A DNA stretch of 64,000 nucleotides from Mesorhizobium sophorae (GCF_002270415.1 NZ_NNRI01000012.1:248001-312000), one strand, 5' to 3'; shown: positions 8,625 to 17,317, counted from the stretch's first letter. Translations and numbers: made by a program. The notes: generated by a model not told the origin, from the letters alone.

Positions 8625-9239
8625 CTAACGCGTGGCGACCACGGCGAAGCCGGCGCCGATCATCACACCGCCCGCCGCACAGTTGACCCGGCGCACGATC
8701 TTGGGCGTGCGCAGCAGGCTGCGGGCGCGGCCCGCCAGGAGGACATGACCGCCGATCACCACGACCTCGACAGCCAGGATCACCATCGTCAACACACCGA
8801 GATGACCAGCGTCGAGCGACGTGCCAACCACGTTCGGCAGCAGTGCCACGTAGAACAGCGGCATTTTCGGATTGCCGAGGTTCAGCGCGATACCCGTCGC
8901 GAAGATCGCCAGCAGCCCGCGCCGTCCAGAGATGGGTTGCAGGTCCGGCACCACGGACACGGCGGTCCACAAGCTGATGCCCATCCAGATCAGATAGATC
9001 GCTCCGCCATAACGAAGCACCGTCATGGCGATCGCCATCTTGGCGGCGATGAAAGACAGGCCGAAGACGGCGAGGATCAGGAAGATGAGGATGCCGACCA
9101 CAGTGCCTGCGCCATAGGCAATACCCGACGCGGCACCGTTGGAGATCGTTCGGGCGACGATCGTCATGTTGTCCGGACCGGGACTGGCCGCGAACACGAA
9201 GAAGGCAGCCGTGAAGGCAAGGATGGTGGCAAGGTCCAT
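8625..9239 (-). CDS. LysE/RhtB-family amino-acid exporter
   Basis: 204 residues with about six hydrophobic helices. The N-terminus ILAFTAAFFVFAASPGPDNM carries the family signature (SPGPDN/T), and GIALNLGNPKMPLFYVALLP matches the conserved N-x-NPK motif. Members export amino acids such as lysine, threonine or homoserine lactone. Substrate cannot be told from sequence. Minus strand, about 100 bases downstream of the DMT gene; a palindromic repeat abuts its stop. Confidence 0.92.
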   Translation of the reverse strand: MDLATILAFTAAFFVFAASPGPDNMTIVARTISNGAASGIAYGAGTVVGILIFLILAVFGLSFIAAKMAIAMTVLRYGGAIYLIWMGISLWTAVSVVPDLQPISGRRGLLAIFATGIALNLGNPKMPLFYVALLPNVVGTSLDAGHLGVLTMVILAVEVVVIGGHVLLAGRARSLLRTPKIVRRVNCAAGGVMIGAGFAVVATR

Positions 9240-9343
9240 GAGGACTCCCGAAAGTGATCTGTTGCTCTCGGGCGTTCAGGCTAGCCGATTTTGCCTGTCG
9301 GCAACATCAGGAATTATCGGGTTCCGCACGACGCGCATTTTGG

Positions 9344-10177
9344 TCATTGATAGCCGAGGCAGATGGCGCCGAGGGCGACAATGGCGCAGGCGCCGACCCG
9401 CCGCGGCGTCAGCATCTCGCCGAGGAACAGGCGTCCGATGAAGGCGGCGAAGACGACGCTGGTTTCGCGGATCGCGGTGATGGGAGCGGCCGGCCCGAGC
9501 GCGAAGGCCGCGACCACGACACCATAGGCCAAAAGCGCGAACAGGCCGCCCGCCAGCGCCTTCCAGGTTTCCGGCGCCCGCAGGTCGACAATGAGCCGGC
9601 CACGGCAGGCAAGGAACGTCACCGGCAGCAATGCGCCATAGATCACGAGAACCCAGGCGGTGTAGGCGCCGGCATTTCCCGCCGCGCGGACGCCGATCGC
9701 ATCGACCGTCGCATAGGCGGCGATGATCCCTCCCGTTGCCAGTGCGTAGAGTATCGATGTCGTGGCGGCCCTGCCTCTGCCGAGCGAAAGGCCCATGATG
9801 CCGCCGGCGACCAGCGCGACGCCGACGGTCTGCGGCTGGGTGAGCTGCTGGTTGGCCAGGAAGAACCCGCCGAGCGCGACAAGCAGCGGCACGCTGCCGC
9901 GAATGATTGGATAGACCTGTCCCAGTTCGCCATATCGGTAGGCGGCCACCAGGAACACGCTGTAGCCGACCTGAAGGCAGGCCGAGAGCACGACAAAGGG
10001 CCATGCCGGCGCGGCCGGAAGGGTGAGGAAGATGGCGAAGGGGATGGCGAGCGCCGTACCGGAGAAACTCATGACGGTGACGGTCCACAACCTGTCGCCC
10101 CCGGTTCGCAGGAAGGCGTTCCAGGTCGCGTGCAAGATCGCGGCAAACAGCGCGAGCCCGATGACCAGCGGGCTCAT
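9344..10177 (-). CDS. DMT/EamA-family transporter
   Basis: 277 residues from the ATG at 10177. Ten hydrophobic helices in two EamA halves; LFAAILHATWNAFLRTGGD at the N-terminus, YPIIRGSVPLLVAL closing the first half and AAPITAIRETSVVFAAFIGRLFLGE (typical of the second half) are visible. It is probably a metabolite or drug exporter. Its ATG overlaps the stop of the preceding tetR as ATGA, so it is co-translated with, and likely controlled by, that regulator, which is frameshifted here. Confidence 0.88.
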   Translation of the reverse strand: MSPLVIGLALFAAILHATWNAFLRTGGDRLWTVTVMSFSGTALAIPFAIFLTLPAAPAWPFVVLSACLQVGYSVFLVAAYRYGELGQVYPIIRGSVPLLVALGGFFLANQQLTQPQTVGVALVAGGIMGLSLGRGRAATTSILYALATGGIIAAYATVDAIGVRAAGNAGAYTAWVLVIYGALLPVTFLACRGRLIVDLRAPETWKALAGGLFALLAYGVVVAAFALGPAAPITAIRETSVVFAAFIGRLFLGEMLTPRRVGACAIVALGAICLGYQ

Positions 10178-10756
10178 CGCGGCCTGCGCGAAGCGGCGAT
10201 GATGTCCAGGGCCGTCTTGCGGGCGGCGCGAATGGCAGTGTCCGCCTGCCCCATCTGCGCCAGCAGCGTCGCACCTTCGATCAGCATCAGCAGGACCGCA
10301 GCCACGCTTTCGGCGCGACCGCGCGGCATCTCTTCTTCGAGGATTGACTGCATGCGCTTCTTGAGGCCGTTCTTCTGCCTGGCGACAGCCTTGAACACCG
10401 GATGTTCCGGATCGCCGAACTCGGCCAGCGCATGCGCGAACAGGCAGCCATGGAAATCCGGGCTGCGGAACCATCGATCGTGCCAGTCGAAGATCTTTGC
10501 AATTTTCTTCCCGGGCGTCGGGACCTCCTCGGCGAGGCGGTCGAGTTGGCGATCAAAACGCCTGGCGCGATAGTCGAGCACCTCGACGATCAGTTCGTCC
10601 TTGCTGGGAAAGTGACGGTACATCGTCATCTTGGCCACATCGGCCTCGGCGATGGATCCGGTCGATGCCGGTGGCATGGAAACCGGCGCGCTTGAACAGC
10701 CCGTAGGCCGTTTCGACGACGTGCTGGCGTTTGTCGAAAGCAGGCGACGATGTCAT
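10174..10756 (-). pseudogene. tetR-family regulator broken by a 1-base insertion
   Basis: Two minus frames together make one TetR protein. The frame from the ATG at 10756 (an in-frame ATG is also at 10768) gives MTSSPAFDKRQHVVETAYGLF through ATGIDRI. The rest, IAEADVAKMTMYRHFPSKDELIVEVL through the C-terminal ligand domain, lies in another frame that runs to 10174. The switch point is at 10654-10655, where the coding strand reads ATCCATC instead of ATCATC, one C too many, just before the recognition helix. As it stands the gene would yield a short truncated peptide. This is either a real inactivating mutation or an assembly/sequencing error. The downstream DMT gene is ATGA-coupled, and a perfect operator-like palindrome lies 16 bases upstream. 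Confidence 0.85.
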
Positions 10757-10771
10757 GGCGCTTTCCAAGTG

Positions 10772-10791
10772 GTGAGACAGGTCTGTCTCAC
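10772..10791. promoter_or_regulatory. Probable TetR operator
   Basis: Perfect 9-bp inverted repeat GTGAGACAG-GT-CTGTCTCAC, 16 bases upstream of the tetR ATG at 10756. GAGACAG/CTGTCTC halves are typical of autoregulating TetR repressors. The intact operator contrasts with the frameshifted regulator gene. Confidence 0.8.
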
Positions 10792-10826
10792 TGCTATCCG
10801 ACGGTTCGCCTCATGTCAACACAGCA

Positions 10827-10863
10827 CAAAAAGAGCGCCTGCAGCGGGTAGAGCCGCAGGCGC
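10827..10863 (-). terminator. Terminator after the 10893 gene
   Basis: Stem GCGCCTGC (10835-10842) with GCAGGCGC (10856-10863) and a 13-base loop; on the minus strand it is followed by CTCTTTTTG, a T run. It ends the transcript of the secreted-protein gene at 10893. Confidence 0.75.
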
Positions 10864-10892
10864 GAAAAGGAATCGGAACGGAGATCCGCGCT

Positions 10893-11345
10893 CTAGCGCA
10901 GGATGCGGCAGCGGCCGTTGTAGACCATCCAGCGGTCGAAGCCCGAGACGCAGAATTCGACATTGTCGCCGATCGAGGCGAAGCCCTGGCCTTCCTCGAT
11001 CAGGTACCAGATGGTGCGATCGCGACCGTCGGACAGGCTGACGGTGGCGCCGCAATAGCGGCGGCCGATCGGCCAGGTCTCGTTGGCCGCCAGATACAGA
11101 TGCTGGTGGATGCGCCGGAAATCGGTGATCTGCACGTTGGGCAGATGCGGCACGTGATGCACCTGATGGGAAAAGCGGCTGGTGATCTTGTTCAACACCC
11201 AGGCCTCGCCACAGACGCCGCCATCGTCGTCGGAATAGGCGCCAAGGTCAGCCGCCTGCACGGCCTGGGTAAGGCCGAGAGGCACGGCAAGCGGAGTGCA
11301 GAGCGAAATCAGGGCAGCAAGTGCGGATTTGGCGAAGCGAGTCAT
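10893..11345 (-). CDS. Hypothetical secreted protein
   Basis: 150 residues, not recognised. A signal peptide is clear (LAALISLCTPLAVPLGLTQAVQA, cleavage near residue 31). The mature part has four Cys (CGEAWVLNKITSRF, RRYCGATVSL, VEFCVSGFDRW, NGRCRIL), probably two disulfides, and a His-rich segment HQVHHVPHLP near residues 62-71. Followed by its own terminator; no operon partner. Confidence 0.75.
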   Translation of the reverse strand: MTRFAKSALAALISLCTPLAVPLGLTQAVQAADLGAYSDDDGGVCGEAWVLNKITSRFSHQVHHVPHLPNVQITDFRRIHQHLYLAANETWPIGRRYCGATVSLSDGRDRTIWYLIEEGQGFASIGDNVEFCVSGFDRWMVYNGRCRILR

Positions 11346-11531
11346 GGCAGCCTCTCAAGGTCGATTGCGCGCACTCTGCGGATTCGCTTGGCGGCGGTCA
11401 AGCGGTTGCGGAAACAATGGTTTCCCAGTTCGGAACGGCGTTGGCCAAAGCCGAACCCCGCATGGAAACCGGAACGGCTCCGGCACGTGGAGACCCGGAC
11501 GGAAAAGAGAGCTCGAGCCCCCCGCGCCTCT

Positions 11532-12380
11532 CTACTCCCCGGCCAGCCATTCCAGCGACCAGTGCGCCGGCCTTTCCACGGCGAGCACCCTGTGCAAAGC
11601 CGGCAGCAGTGTCCGCAATTCGCCCTCCAGCGTGAAAGGCGGGTTGACCACCAGCAGGCCGCTGCCGTCGAGACTGGGTTGCGAAGAGGCGGGCCTGATC
11701 TCGAATTCTATGTCGAGCAGCTTCGGGATGCCGGATTGCTTCAGCGCCTTGCGGAAAGCGATGATCGCCTTGCGGTCCTTGATCGGATACCACAGCGCAT
11801 AGATGCCGCCAGGCCAGCGCTTGTGCGCCCTTATGAGCCCGTCGACGAGGCGCTCGAACTCACCAGCTTCCTCGAATGGCGGATCGATGAGCACCAGGCC
11901 GCGCTTTTCCTTCGGCGGCAGATGCGCGCCGAGCGCCAGCCAGCCATCGAGCTCGATGACACGGGTCTGGAAATCGCCGGCAAAGAGGGTTCTCAGCTTC
12001 GCGACATCCTTGGGATGCAGCTCGATCGCCGACAGCCGGTCCTGCTTGCGCAGGAGATGGCGCGCAATCATCGGTGAGCCCGGATATTTCTGGATGCCGC
12101 CCTCGGGATTGAGCGACCGCACGGTCTCCAGATAGGGCGCGAGCAGTGCCGTCACCGGCGCGGCGAACGAGGCATCGATCAGCCGGCCGATGCCGCCCTG
12201 CCACTCGCCGGTCTTTTGCGCTTCGACCGAGGACAGATCGTAGCGGCCGATGCCGGCGTGGGTGTCGATGACGCGAAACGCCTTGTCCTTCTGCTTCAGA
12301 TAGTCGAGCAATCGCGTCAGCACGACATGCTTGACGACATCGGCGAAATTTCCGGCGTGATAGGCGTGGCGGTAGTTCAC
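11532..12380 (-). CDS. rlmJ: 23S rRNA (adenine-2030-N6)-methyltransferase RlmJ
   Basis: 282 residues, the normal RlmJ length. The N-terminus NYRHAYHAGNFADVVKHVVL is the RlmJ hallmark, DTHAGIGRYDL is the SAM-binding loop, and IDPPFEE matches the catalytic (D/N)PP-F/Y motif of N6-adenine methyltransferases. It modifies A2030 in helix 72 of 23S rRNA. The start is GTG at 12380, overlapping the stop of the upstream membrane-protein gene (GTGA). Confidence 0.95.
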   Translation of the reverse strand: MNYRHAYHAGNFADVVKHVVLTRLLDYLKQKDKAFRVIDTHAGIGRYDLSSVEAQKTGEWQGGIGRLIDASFAAPVTALLAPYLETVRSLNPEGGIQKYPGSPMIARHLLRKQDRLSAIELHPKDVAKLRTLFAGDFQTRVIELDGWLALGAHLPPKEKRGLVLIDPPFEEAGEFERLVDGLIRAHKRWPGGIYALWYPIKDRKAIIAFRKALKQSGIPKLLDIEFEIRPASSQPSLDGSGLLVVNPPFTLEGELRTLLPALHRVLAVERPAHWSLEWLAGE

Positions 12381-12988
12381 TTGGAGCCCCTGCCCCAGCG
12401 CGGCGGTGGCGGCTGCGAATTCGGATTTTCCGGCCGGCCGCCACGACGGCGCAGGGAGAACAAAAACCCGATTAGGCCGACCGCCATTAGCGCGTAGCCG
12501 ACCGGCCGCGCGCGGCCGTCGATCTCGCCGGCACCGGAGCGCAGGATCAGGTCGACCGCGCGCATCGGAATGTCATCGGCATCACCCGGGCCGACGGTGA
12601 AGAGGTACGGACCCGGGCTGACGCTCGCGATCACGCCGGCCTCATCGCGAAAAATCTTGTCGGGCAGCTGCGGGCTGGCTTGGCGTGGGTTGTCCGAATG
12701 GTTGAACTGCAGCGTCGAGGCAAGCACCGTTCGGCCATTGGTGGCCGATGTCAGCGTCAACACCGTGCGCTGCTGCGAGACGATGCGCTCGGCCCTCGCG
12801 GTCAGATCCACCAGCACCCGCACCGGTGCGTCGCGGCTGCTGAGGGGCACCGTCAGCGGCTTGAAGCGGCCCTGCTCGTAGACACGCCATGTGCCGATCA
12901 CGTGGCCGGAGAAATTGCTCATCGCCCAGGGATAGATGAAACCGGTGCCGATGCCGGCGAGCAAGATCAGGACAAACAGAAAGCGCAT
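12377..12988 (-). CDS. Hypothetical protein with two terminal membrane helices
   Basis: 203 residues, not recognised. An N-terminal helix (FLFVLILLAGIGTGFIYPWAM) and a C-terminal helix (PVGYALMAVGLIGFLFSL) bracket a beta-rich periplasmic domain of about 130 residues; the tail is Arg/Pro-rich. The stop overlaps the rlmJ GTG start, so the two are coupled. Function is unknown. Confidence 0.75.
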   Translation of the reverse strand: MRFLFVLILLAGIGTGFIYPWAMSNFSGHVIGTWRVYEQGRFKPLTVPLSSRDAPVRVLVDLTARAERIVSQQRTVLTLTSATNGRTVLASTLQFNHSDNPRQASPQLPDKIFRDEAGVIASVSPGPYLFTVGPGDADDIPMRAVDLILRSGAGEIDGRARPVGYALMAVGLIGFLFSLRRRGGRPENPNSQPPPPRWGRGSK

Positions 12989-13025
12989 TCAGACAGCCAC
13001 CTTGTAATTGTACCTTGCCGGACAA

Positions 13026-13685
13026 CTAGCTCGCATTGGTGCTGTCGCGCAGGCGTTCCATTTCATCCAGCAGCATCTCAAGGCCGAGCTCGAATGTCTT
13101 GTCGAAACCGGCCCTACCAAAATAGGCCCCGGCTGTCATTACGCTGGGAAAATCCCGCGCCAGCTGCTCGTCGCTGACCGTGGTCACCGCCGAAGGACCC
13201 TTGGCGTAACCCGCGGTCTCGTCGAGGATCGCGCCCATAAGGTAGTAGCTCGCGGCGCGGAACAGTCTTGCGCTCAGTTCCGGACCGAAGCCGCCCGCTT
13301 CGAACAGGCCGATGACACTATCCAGCTTCGCAAGACATGGCGGCGAATTCATGCGGTAGACGACAACGAATGGGGCGAAGGCCGGATGCTCGGTCGCGAC
13401 GCGACGGTATTCCTGCATGCCGATGCGGATCCGTTCGCGCCAGGGCACGCCGGCGTCGGGGATAACTATCGCGCTGATCTGCCGATCGACCAGCGCCTCG
13501 TAGAGATGCGCCTGCGAGGGGAAGTGATGGTAGATGCTCATCGCCTCGCAGCCGAGCGCGGCTGCCAGCTTGCGCATCGAAAAGCCGGCAAGCCCCTCAC
13601 GCTCGATCACCTGGAAGGCCGCGTCCTCGATCATCTCGCGAGACAGCCGACCGCGCACTCTCTTTTTCTTGATCGATGAGTCCAT
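13026..13685 (-). CDS. TetR-family transcriptional regulator
   Basis: 219 residues from the ATG at 13685 (a TTG at 13700 is a less likely start because it sits in the promoter/operator). The N-terminal HTH reads RLSREMIEDAAFQVIEREGLAGFSMRKLAAALGCEAMSIYHHFPSQAHL, intact and canonical. The C-terminal half (about residues 80-215) is a helical ligand domain of the TetR_C type. It faces the AhpD-like gene at 13771 across a region with two palindromes, so it very probably represses that gene and itself. Confidence 0.92.
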   Translation of the reverse strand: MDSSIKKKRVRGRLSREMIEDAAFQVIEREGLAGFSMRKLAAALGCEAMSIYHHFPSQAHLYEALVDRQISAIVIPDAGVPWRERIRIGMQEYRRVATEHPAFAPFVVVYRMNSPPCLAKLDSVIGLFEAGGFGPELSARLFRAASYYLMGAILDETAGYAKGPSAVTTVSDEQLARDFPSVMTAGAYFGRAGFDKTFELGLEMLLDEMERLRDSTNAS

Positions 13686-13693
13686 GGCGTCGC

Positions 13694-13745
13694 TTGACAA
13701 CTTACACTGTAAGGTTCATTTTCGACATTACCTTACACAGTAAGG
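13694..13745. promoter_or_regulatory. Divergent promoter with two TetR operator copies
   Basis: Two related palindromes: CTTAC-ACT-GTAAG at 13701-13713 and CCTTAC-ACA-GTAAGG at 13731-13745, centres 31 bases apart (about three helical turns). A TTGACA hexamer at 13694-13699 is a plausible -35 for the plus-strand gene, so the first operator would sit in the spacer and block polymerase. Confidence 0.8.
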
Positions 13746-13770
13746 CTAACAAAGACCAGAGGAGAAAACC

Positions 13771-14241
13771 ATGTCGAACCCTCGCATTTCCAAATCCGTG
13801 CAGTCGTCCATCCGCCGTGCGTTCCTGCTCACCGCCGCAGCCTGCATCCTGTCGCTCGGCGCGGCTCCGGCCCATTCCGATGAATACGATGCAACCATCA
13901 AGGACATCCAGTCGACCATGGGCGGTGTGCCCAGCTTTGTGAAGCAGTTCCCCAAAGCCGGCCTGCCTGGGGCCTGGGCCGAGGTCAAGGCCATCCAACT
14001 CAGCGACAAGACAGCGCTGCCACCAAAGGTCAAGTCGCTGATCTCTCTGGCGGTGGCGGCGCAGATACCTTGCAACTACTGCATCTGGTCGGACACCCAG
14101 GACGCCAAGCGCGCCGGCGCCACCGACGAAGAGATCCAGGAAGCCGTGACAATGGCTGCGCTGACCCGCCACTGGAGCACCATCTTCAACGGAATGCAGG
14201 TCGATTTCGACACGTTCAAGAAAGAAATGGGCGGGGAGTAG
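13771..14241 (+). CDS. Exported carboxymuconolactone decarboxylase/AhpD-like protein
   Basis: 156 residues. A signal peptide (AFLLTAAACILSLGAAPAHS) precedes a CMD/AhpD domain with the redox motif C101-N-Y-C104 in AAQIPCNYCIWSDTQDAK and a distal His-rich helix (ALTRHWSTIF). AhpD-like CxxC proteins are usually cytoplasmic alkylhydroperoxidases, so export is unusual. GGAG is nine bases before the ATG. Divergent from and presumably repressed by the TetR at 13026-13685. Inference: a periplasmic peroxidase induced by the TetR ligand. Confidence 0.85.
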   Translation: MSNPRISKSVQSSIRRAFLLTAAACILSLGAAPAHSDEYDATIKDIQSTMGGVPSFVKQFPKAGLPGAWAEVKAIQLSDKTALPPKVKSLISLAVAAQIPCNYCIWSDTQDAKRAGATDEEIQEAVTMAALTRHWSTIFNGMQVDFDTFKKEMGGE

Positions 14242-14432
14242 CATATCCCGACCCTCAAAACGGCCAGCGATTCCGGACCGATCCGAGATAGCGTGGTCGC
14301 CTTTGTTCGTCGCTTATTCCTGATTGTGATGGCCTGCGGATGCGGCCATCACCGTCCCTTCGCACAGTCGCACCCGGCTGCCGTTCCGCCCACTGCCCGA
14401 TCGAGGGAACCGTGGAAGACGACACTCTACCT

Positions 14433-14639
14433 ATGCGCTCAAAAGCCGTGAGAGCCAACTTCACCGACGGTCAGCGATTTTTTTATCGCTTTTCGGCTTT
14501 TTGTATAATTTCTGCAATATCAGGCTGTGACGCGTCAGCTTTTTATCAAGCTGCATTGATGAAATATGGACATCAGAATCTTTATATTTGTAGCCCGAGC
14601 GGTTTTGGGCAACAATCCCATTGCACGCAGAAGGTCTGA
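14433..14639 (+). CDS. Possible small lipoprotein with YICSPSGFGQ tail
   Basis: 68 residues from the ATG at 14433 (the frame is open from 14340). A hydrophobic stretch RFSAFCIISAISGC ends in a lipobox-like SGC, and the C-terminus is NLYICSPSGFGQQSHC. The minus-strand lipoprotein at 17271-17687 ends in nearly the same motif (PYICSPSGFGQRASC), which supports this frame being coding. The surrounding 14460-14880 is AT-rich compared with its neighbours. No clear Shine-Dalgarno; a later ATG at 14559 would leave just 26 residues. Confidence 0.45.
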   Translation: MRSKAVRANFTDGQRFFYRFSAFCIISAISGCDASAFYQAALMKYGHQNLYICSPSGFGQQSHCTQKV

Positions 14640-15200
14640 CGATCGCTCCAGATCGCTTAAGTCTATTTTCAGTTGTATGTTTCCTGGACTATACGCTGAA
14701 TTGGACCATGGGTGCCGATCCCGGCATTTCCTCGCGGTCAGGGCTTCGACATCGCCTGGAAACAGCTTGCCAGGCCTGTCGACAAATTTTTCGGTAGCCA
14801 ACCAATACATTGATTCACAACGAGGATCCGCTTCCGGAACAGCGCAGGTCCGACCGGCTCATGATTAACCATTCGCGAACAGACACGGTTAAGATTTCGC
14901 TAATTTAGTTGACTAGGATTTCCACAGGTATATTTTCAATGCGTTGGGATGTGCAATTTGGGCGAGCAATCGACGATGATGACACTGGGCGTGTGATCGC
15001 GATTTCGGGGCGCAGAGAAATGCTGAACAGCAGCATACAGATCGTGTAGCAGCACAAGCTCCGCGAGCCCAAGAACATTAGCGCACATCAATGATGGCGG
15101 TTCCGCAGATGCGGAGGTTTGCCACGTTCTGAAGGACGTGGCCGGGCAATGCTTTTGTCCCGGCCCGGGCGGTAGCGTGCGCGGTGCGTGAGAGGAAAGC
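14640..15200. promoter_or_regulatory. Long upstream region of uxs with conserved promoter element A
   Basis: Element A spans 14865-14914: TTAACCAT at 14865, GGTTAA at 14887-14892, TTAA-N7-CTAA at 14889-14903, then TTGACT (-35) at 14909-14914 with TATTTT about 16 bases on. Transcription from there would leave an untranslated leader of about 250 bases before the ATG at 15201. The leader holds a stem GCCACGT/ACGTGGC near 15121-15142. AGAGGAAAG sits just before the start. The same element lies before the GT2 and glycosidase genes. Confidence 0.7.
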
Positions 15201-16241
15201 ATGAGTAAGCTCATCAAGGTTCTGAAACTGGAGTCCGGGAGCGGTCAAAGGGGCGCCAACCAAAACCGAAGCCGCGCCCTGGTCGCCGGAGGTGCGGGAT
15301 TTTTGGGATCGCATCTGTGTGAACGTCTTTTGCGGGACGGATATGACGTTGTCGCGCTGGACAATTTCCACACCGGCAAGAGATATAATCTCAATGCCCT
15401 TCTGCGTAATCCGAGGTTCACATCCATCGAGCACGACATCGTCAATGCGCTGCCTTTGGGTCTACAGTTCGATGAGATCTACAATCTCGCCTGCCCAGCC
15501 TCTCCGCCGCATTACCAGGAAGACCCGATCCATACCTTCAAGACGAGCGTGCTTGGTTCGCTGAACCTTCTGGAACTGGCGCGACAGAACAACGCCAAGA
15601 TATTCCAGGCCTCGACGTCCGAAGTCTATGGCGACCCTTTCGTTCACCCACAGCCCGAGAGCTATTTCGGCAACGTCAATACGCATGGACCGCGGTCCTG
15701 CTATGACGAGGGCAAGCGCTCGGCCGAAACCCTGTTCTTCGACTATTCGAGAACATATGGCCTCGATATCCGCGTCGCCCGCATTTTCAACACCTATGGC
15801 CGCCGCATGCAGCCCGATGACGGGCGCGTGGTTTCGAACTTCATCGTCCAGGCGCTGCGCGGCCAAGACCTGACCGTCTATGGCAGCGGCATGCAGACGC
15901 GTTCCTTCTGCTATGCCGACGACCTGATCGAGGGCTTCGTCCGGCTGATGAATGCGCCGAGTGCGCCCGCGCATCCGGTCAACCTCGGCAATCCCGGCGA
16001 ATTCACCATCATGGAACTGGCGACGCTGGTCATCAGCTATACCAACTCCCGATCGAGGATCGTGCATCGGCCGCTGCCGGTCGACGATCCCAGACAGCGC
16101 AAGCCGGACATTTCCTTTGCCAGGGCCAATCTCGGTTGGGAGCCGAAAATCAGCCTGAGCCAGGGGCTCGCGCAGACCGTCGACTATTTTGACACCCTGC
16201 TCTACGGAAGCAAACTGGTCAAAGGAGCCGCGGCGTCATGA
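15201..16241 (+). CDS. uxs: UDP-glucuronate decarboxylase (UDP-xylose synthase)
   Basis: 346 residues, extended SDR. NAD-binding GGAGFLGSHL at about 30-39, the UXS-type STSEVYGDP (catalytic Glu141) and Tyr168-x3-Lys172 in SCYDEGKR. PASPPHYQEDPIHT and RIFNTYGRRMQPDDGRVVSNF are diagnostic of UDP-xylose synthases versus other epimerases. It converts UDP-glucuronate to UDP-xylose in the cytosol. Its stop overlaps the next gene as ATGA. In S. meliloti, Uxs1 followed by Uxe makes UDP-xylose and UDP-arabinopyranose for an arabinose-containing polysaccharide. A 24-residue leader before the Rossmann fold is unremarkable. Confidence 0.92.
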   Translation: MSKLIKVLKLESGSGQRGANQNRSRALVAGGAGFLGSHLCERLLRDGYDVVALDNFHTGKRYNLNALLRNPRFTSIEHDIVNALPLGLQFDEIYNLACPASPPHYQEDPIHTFKTSVLGSLNLLELARQNNAKIFQASTSEVYGDPFVHPQPESYFGNVNTHGPRSCYDEGKRSAETLFFDYSRTYGLDIRVARIFNTYGRRMQPDDGRVVSNFIVQALRGQDLTVYGSGMQTRSFCYADDLIEGFVRLMNAPSAPAHPVNLGNPGEFTIMELATLVISYTNSRSRIVHRPLPVDDPRQRKPDISFARANLGWEPKISLSQGLAQTVDYFDTLLYGSKLVKGAAAS

Positions 16242-17317
16242 CTCGCCGGGCAATCCTGGTGACGGGTGGGGCCGGGTTCATCGGCAGCCACACCTGCAAA
16301 CAGTTGGCCGGCGCCGGCTATTTGCCGGTGGTTTTCGACAATCTGAGCCGCGGCAACGAGAAATCCGTCGCCTGGGGCCCGCTTGTCGTCGGCGATATCC
16401 GGGACCGGGATGCGTTGCAGCGGGCGATGAAGACGTACCGGCCGACAGCGGTCATCCACTTTGCGGCGCTGGCCTATGTCGGCGAGTCCGTTCACGAGCC
16501 GGCTGATTACTATTCGACCAATGTGACGGGCACCATCACCGTGCTCGATGCGGCGCGCGCGAACGCCATCGACAACATCATCTTCTCCAGCAGCTGCGCA
16601 ACCTACGGCGTGCCGGAAGCATTGCCCGTTCGCGAGACGTCCTCGCAAAATCCGATCAGCCCTTACGGGCGCACCAAGCTGATGGGCGAACAGATCATCG
16701 GCGACTATGCGTCCGCATACGGAATGAAATTTGCCATCCTGCGCTATTTCAACGCTTGCGGCGCCGACCCGGACGGCGAGCTTGGTGAGTGGCATTCGCC
16801 CGAGACGCACCTGATCCCCAGAGTGCTCATGGCCGCATCAGGCATCATCGACGAGATCGAGGTTTTCGGCACGGACTACGACACGTCGGACGGTACGTGC
16901 GTACGGGACTATATCCACGTCAGCGATCTGGCTCGCGCCCATTTGAAAGCTCTCATGCATCTCGAGGGCGGCGGACAAAGCCTGGCGGTCAACCTCGGCA
17001 CAGGGCGGGGCGTGTCCATCAAGGAGATTGTCCAGGCGGTCAGCCGAGTGACGGCAAGACCGGTTCCGGCCGTCTTAAGGGCCCGGCGCACGGGAGACCC
17101 GGCGGAGCTCTACGCCGATCCGGGAAGCGCACGCGAACGTCTCGGCTTTGTGCCGGAGCTTTCCGACATCGACACGATCGTCAGGACGGCTGCCCCATTC
17201 TTTGGCCTGAAGGCGAAACCGACGAGACTGCCGCCAGTCAAGACGGCAGCGCCTGTCGCCGCTCGATGGCTCAGGAATAGCGGGGGCGGCAGCTCGCGCG
17301 CTGGCCAAATCCGCTAG
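16238..17317 (+). CDS. UDP-sugar 4-epimerase, probably UDP-xylose 4-epimerase
   Basis: 359 residues, GalE-type. TGGAGFIGSH at 9-18, SSSCATYG near 117-124, and Tyr143-x3-Lys147 (SPYGRTK), followed by NACGADPDGELGEWHSPETHLIP as in GalE/ExoB/Uxe enzymes. The family interconverts UDP-glucose/UDP-galactose or UDP-xylose/UDP-arabinose; coupling by ATGA overlap to uxs makes UDP-xylose the likelier substrate (inference). A Pro/Ala/Arg-rich tail of about 35 residues extends beyond the usual end and overlaps the convergent lipoprotein gene by 47 bases. Confidence 0.88.
   Translation: MTRRAILVTGGAGFIGSHTCKQLAGAGYLPVVFDNLSRGNEKSVAWGPLVVGDIRDRDALQRAMKTYRPTAVIHFAALAYVGESVHEPADYYSTNVTGTITVLDAARANAIDNIIFSSSCATYGVPEALPVRETSSQNPISPYGRTKLMGEQIIGDYASAYGMKFAILRYFNACGADPDGELGEWHSPETHLIPRVLMAASGIIDEIEVFGTDYDTSDGTCVRDYIHVSDLARAHLKALMHLEGGGQSLAVNLGTGRGVSIKEIVQAVSRVTARPVPAVLRARRTGDPAELYADPGSARERLGFVPELSDIDTIVRTAAPFFGLKAKPTRLPPVKTAAPVAARWLRNSGGGSSRAGQIR

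Noticed and set aside
7966..8970. A 334-codon minus-strand frame across the winged-helix and LysE genes
   Set aside because: It would cover two genes with clear motifs and has Arg/Ala-rich sequence without domains.
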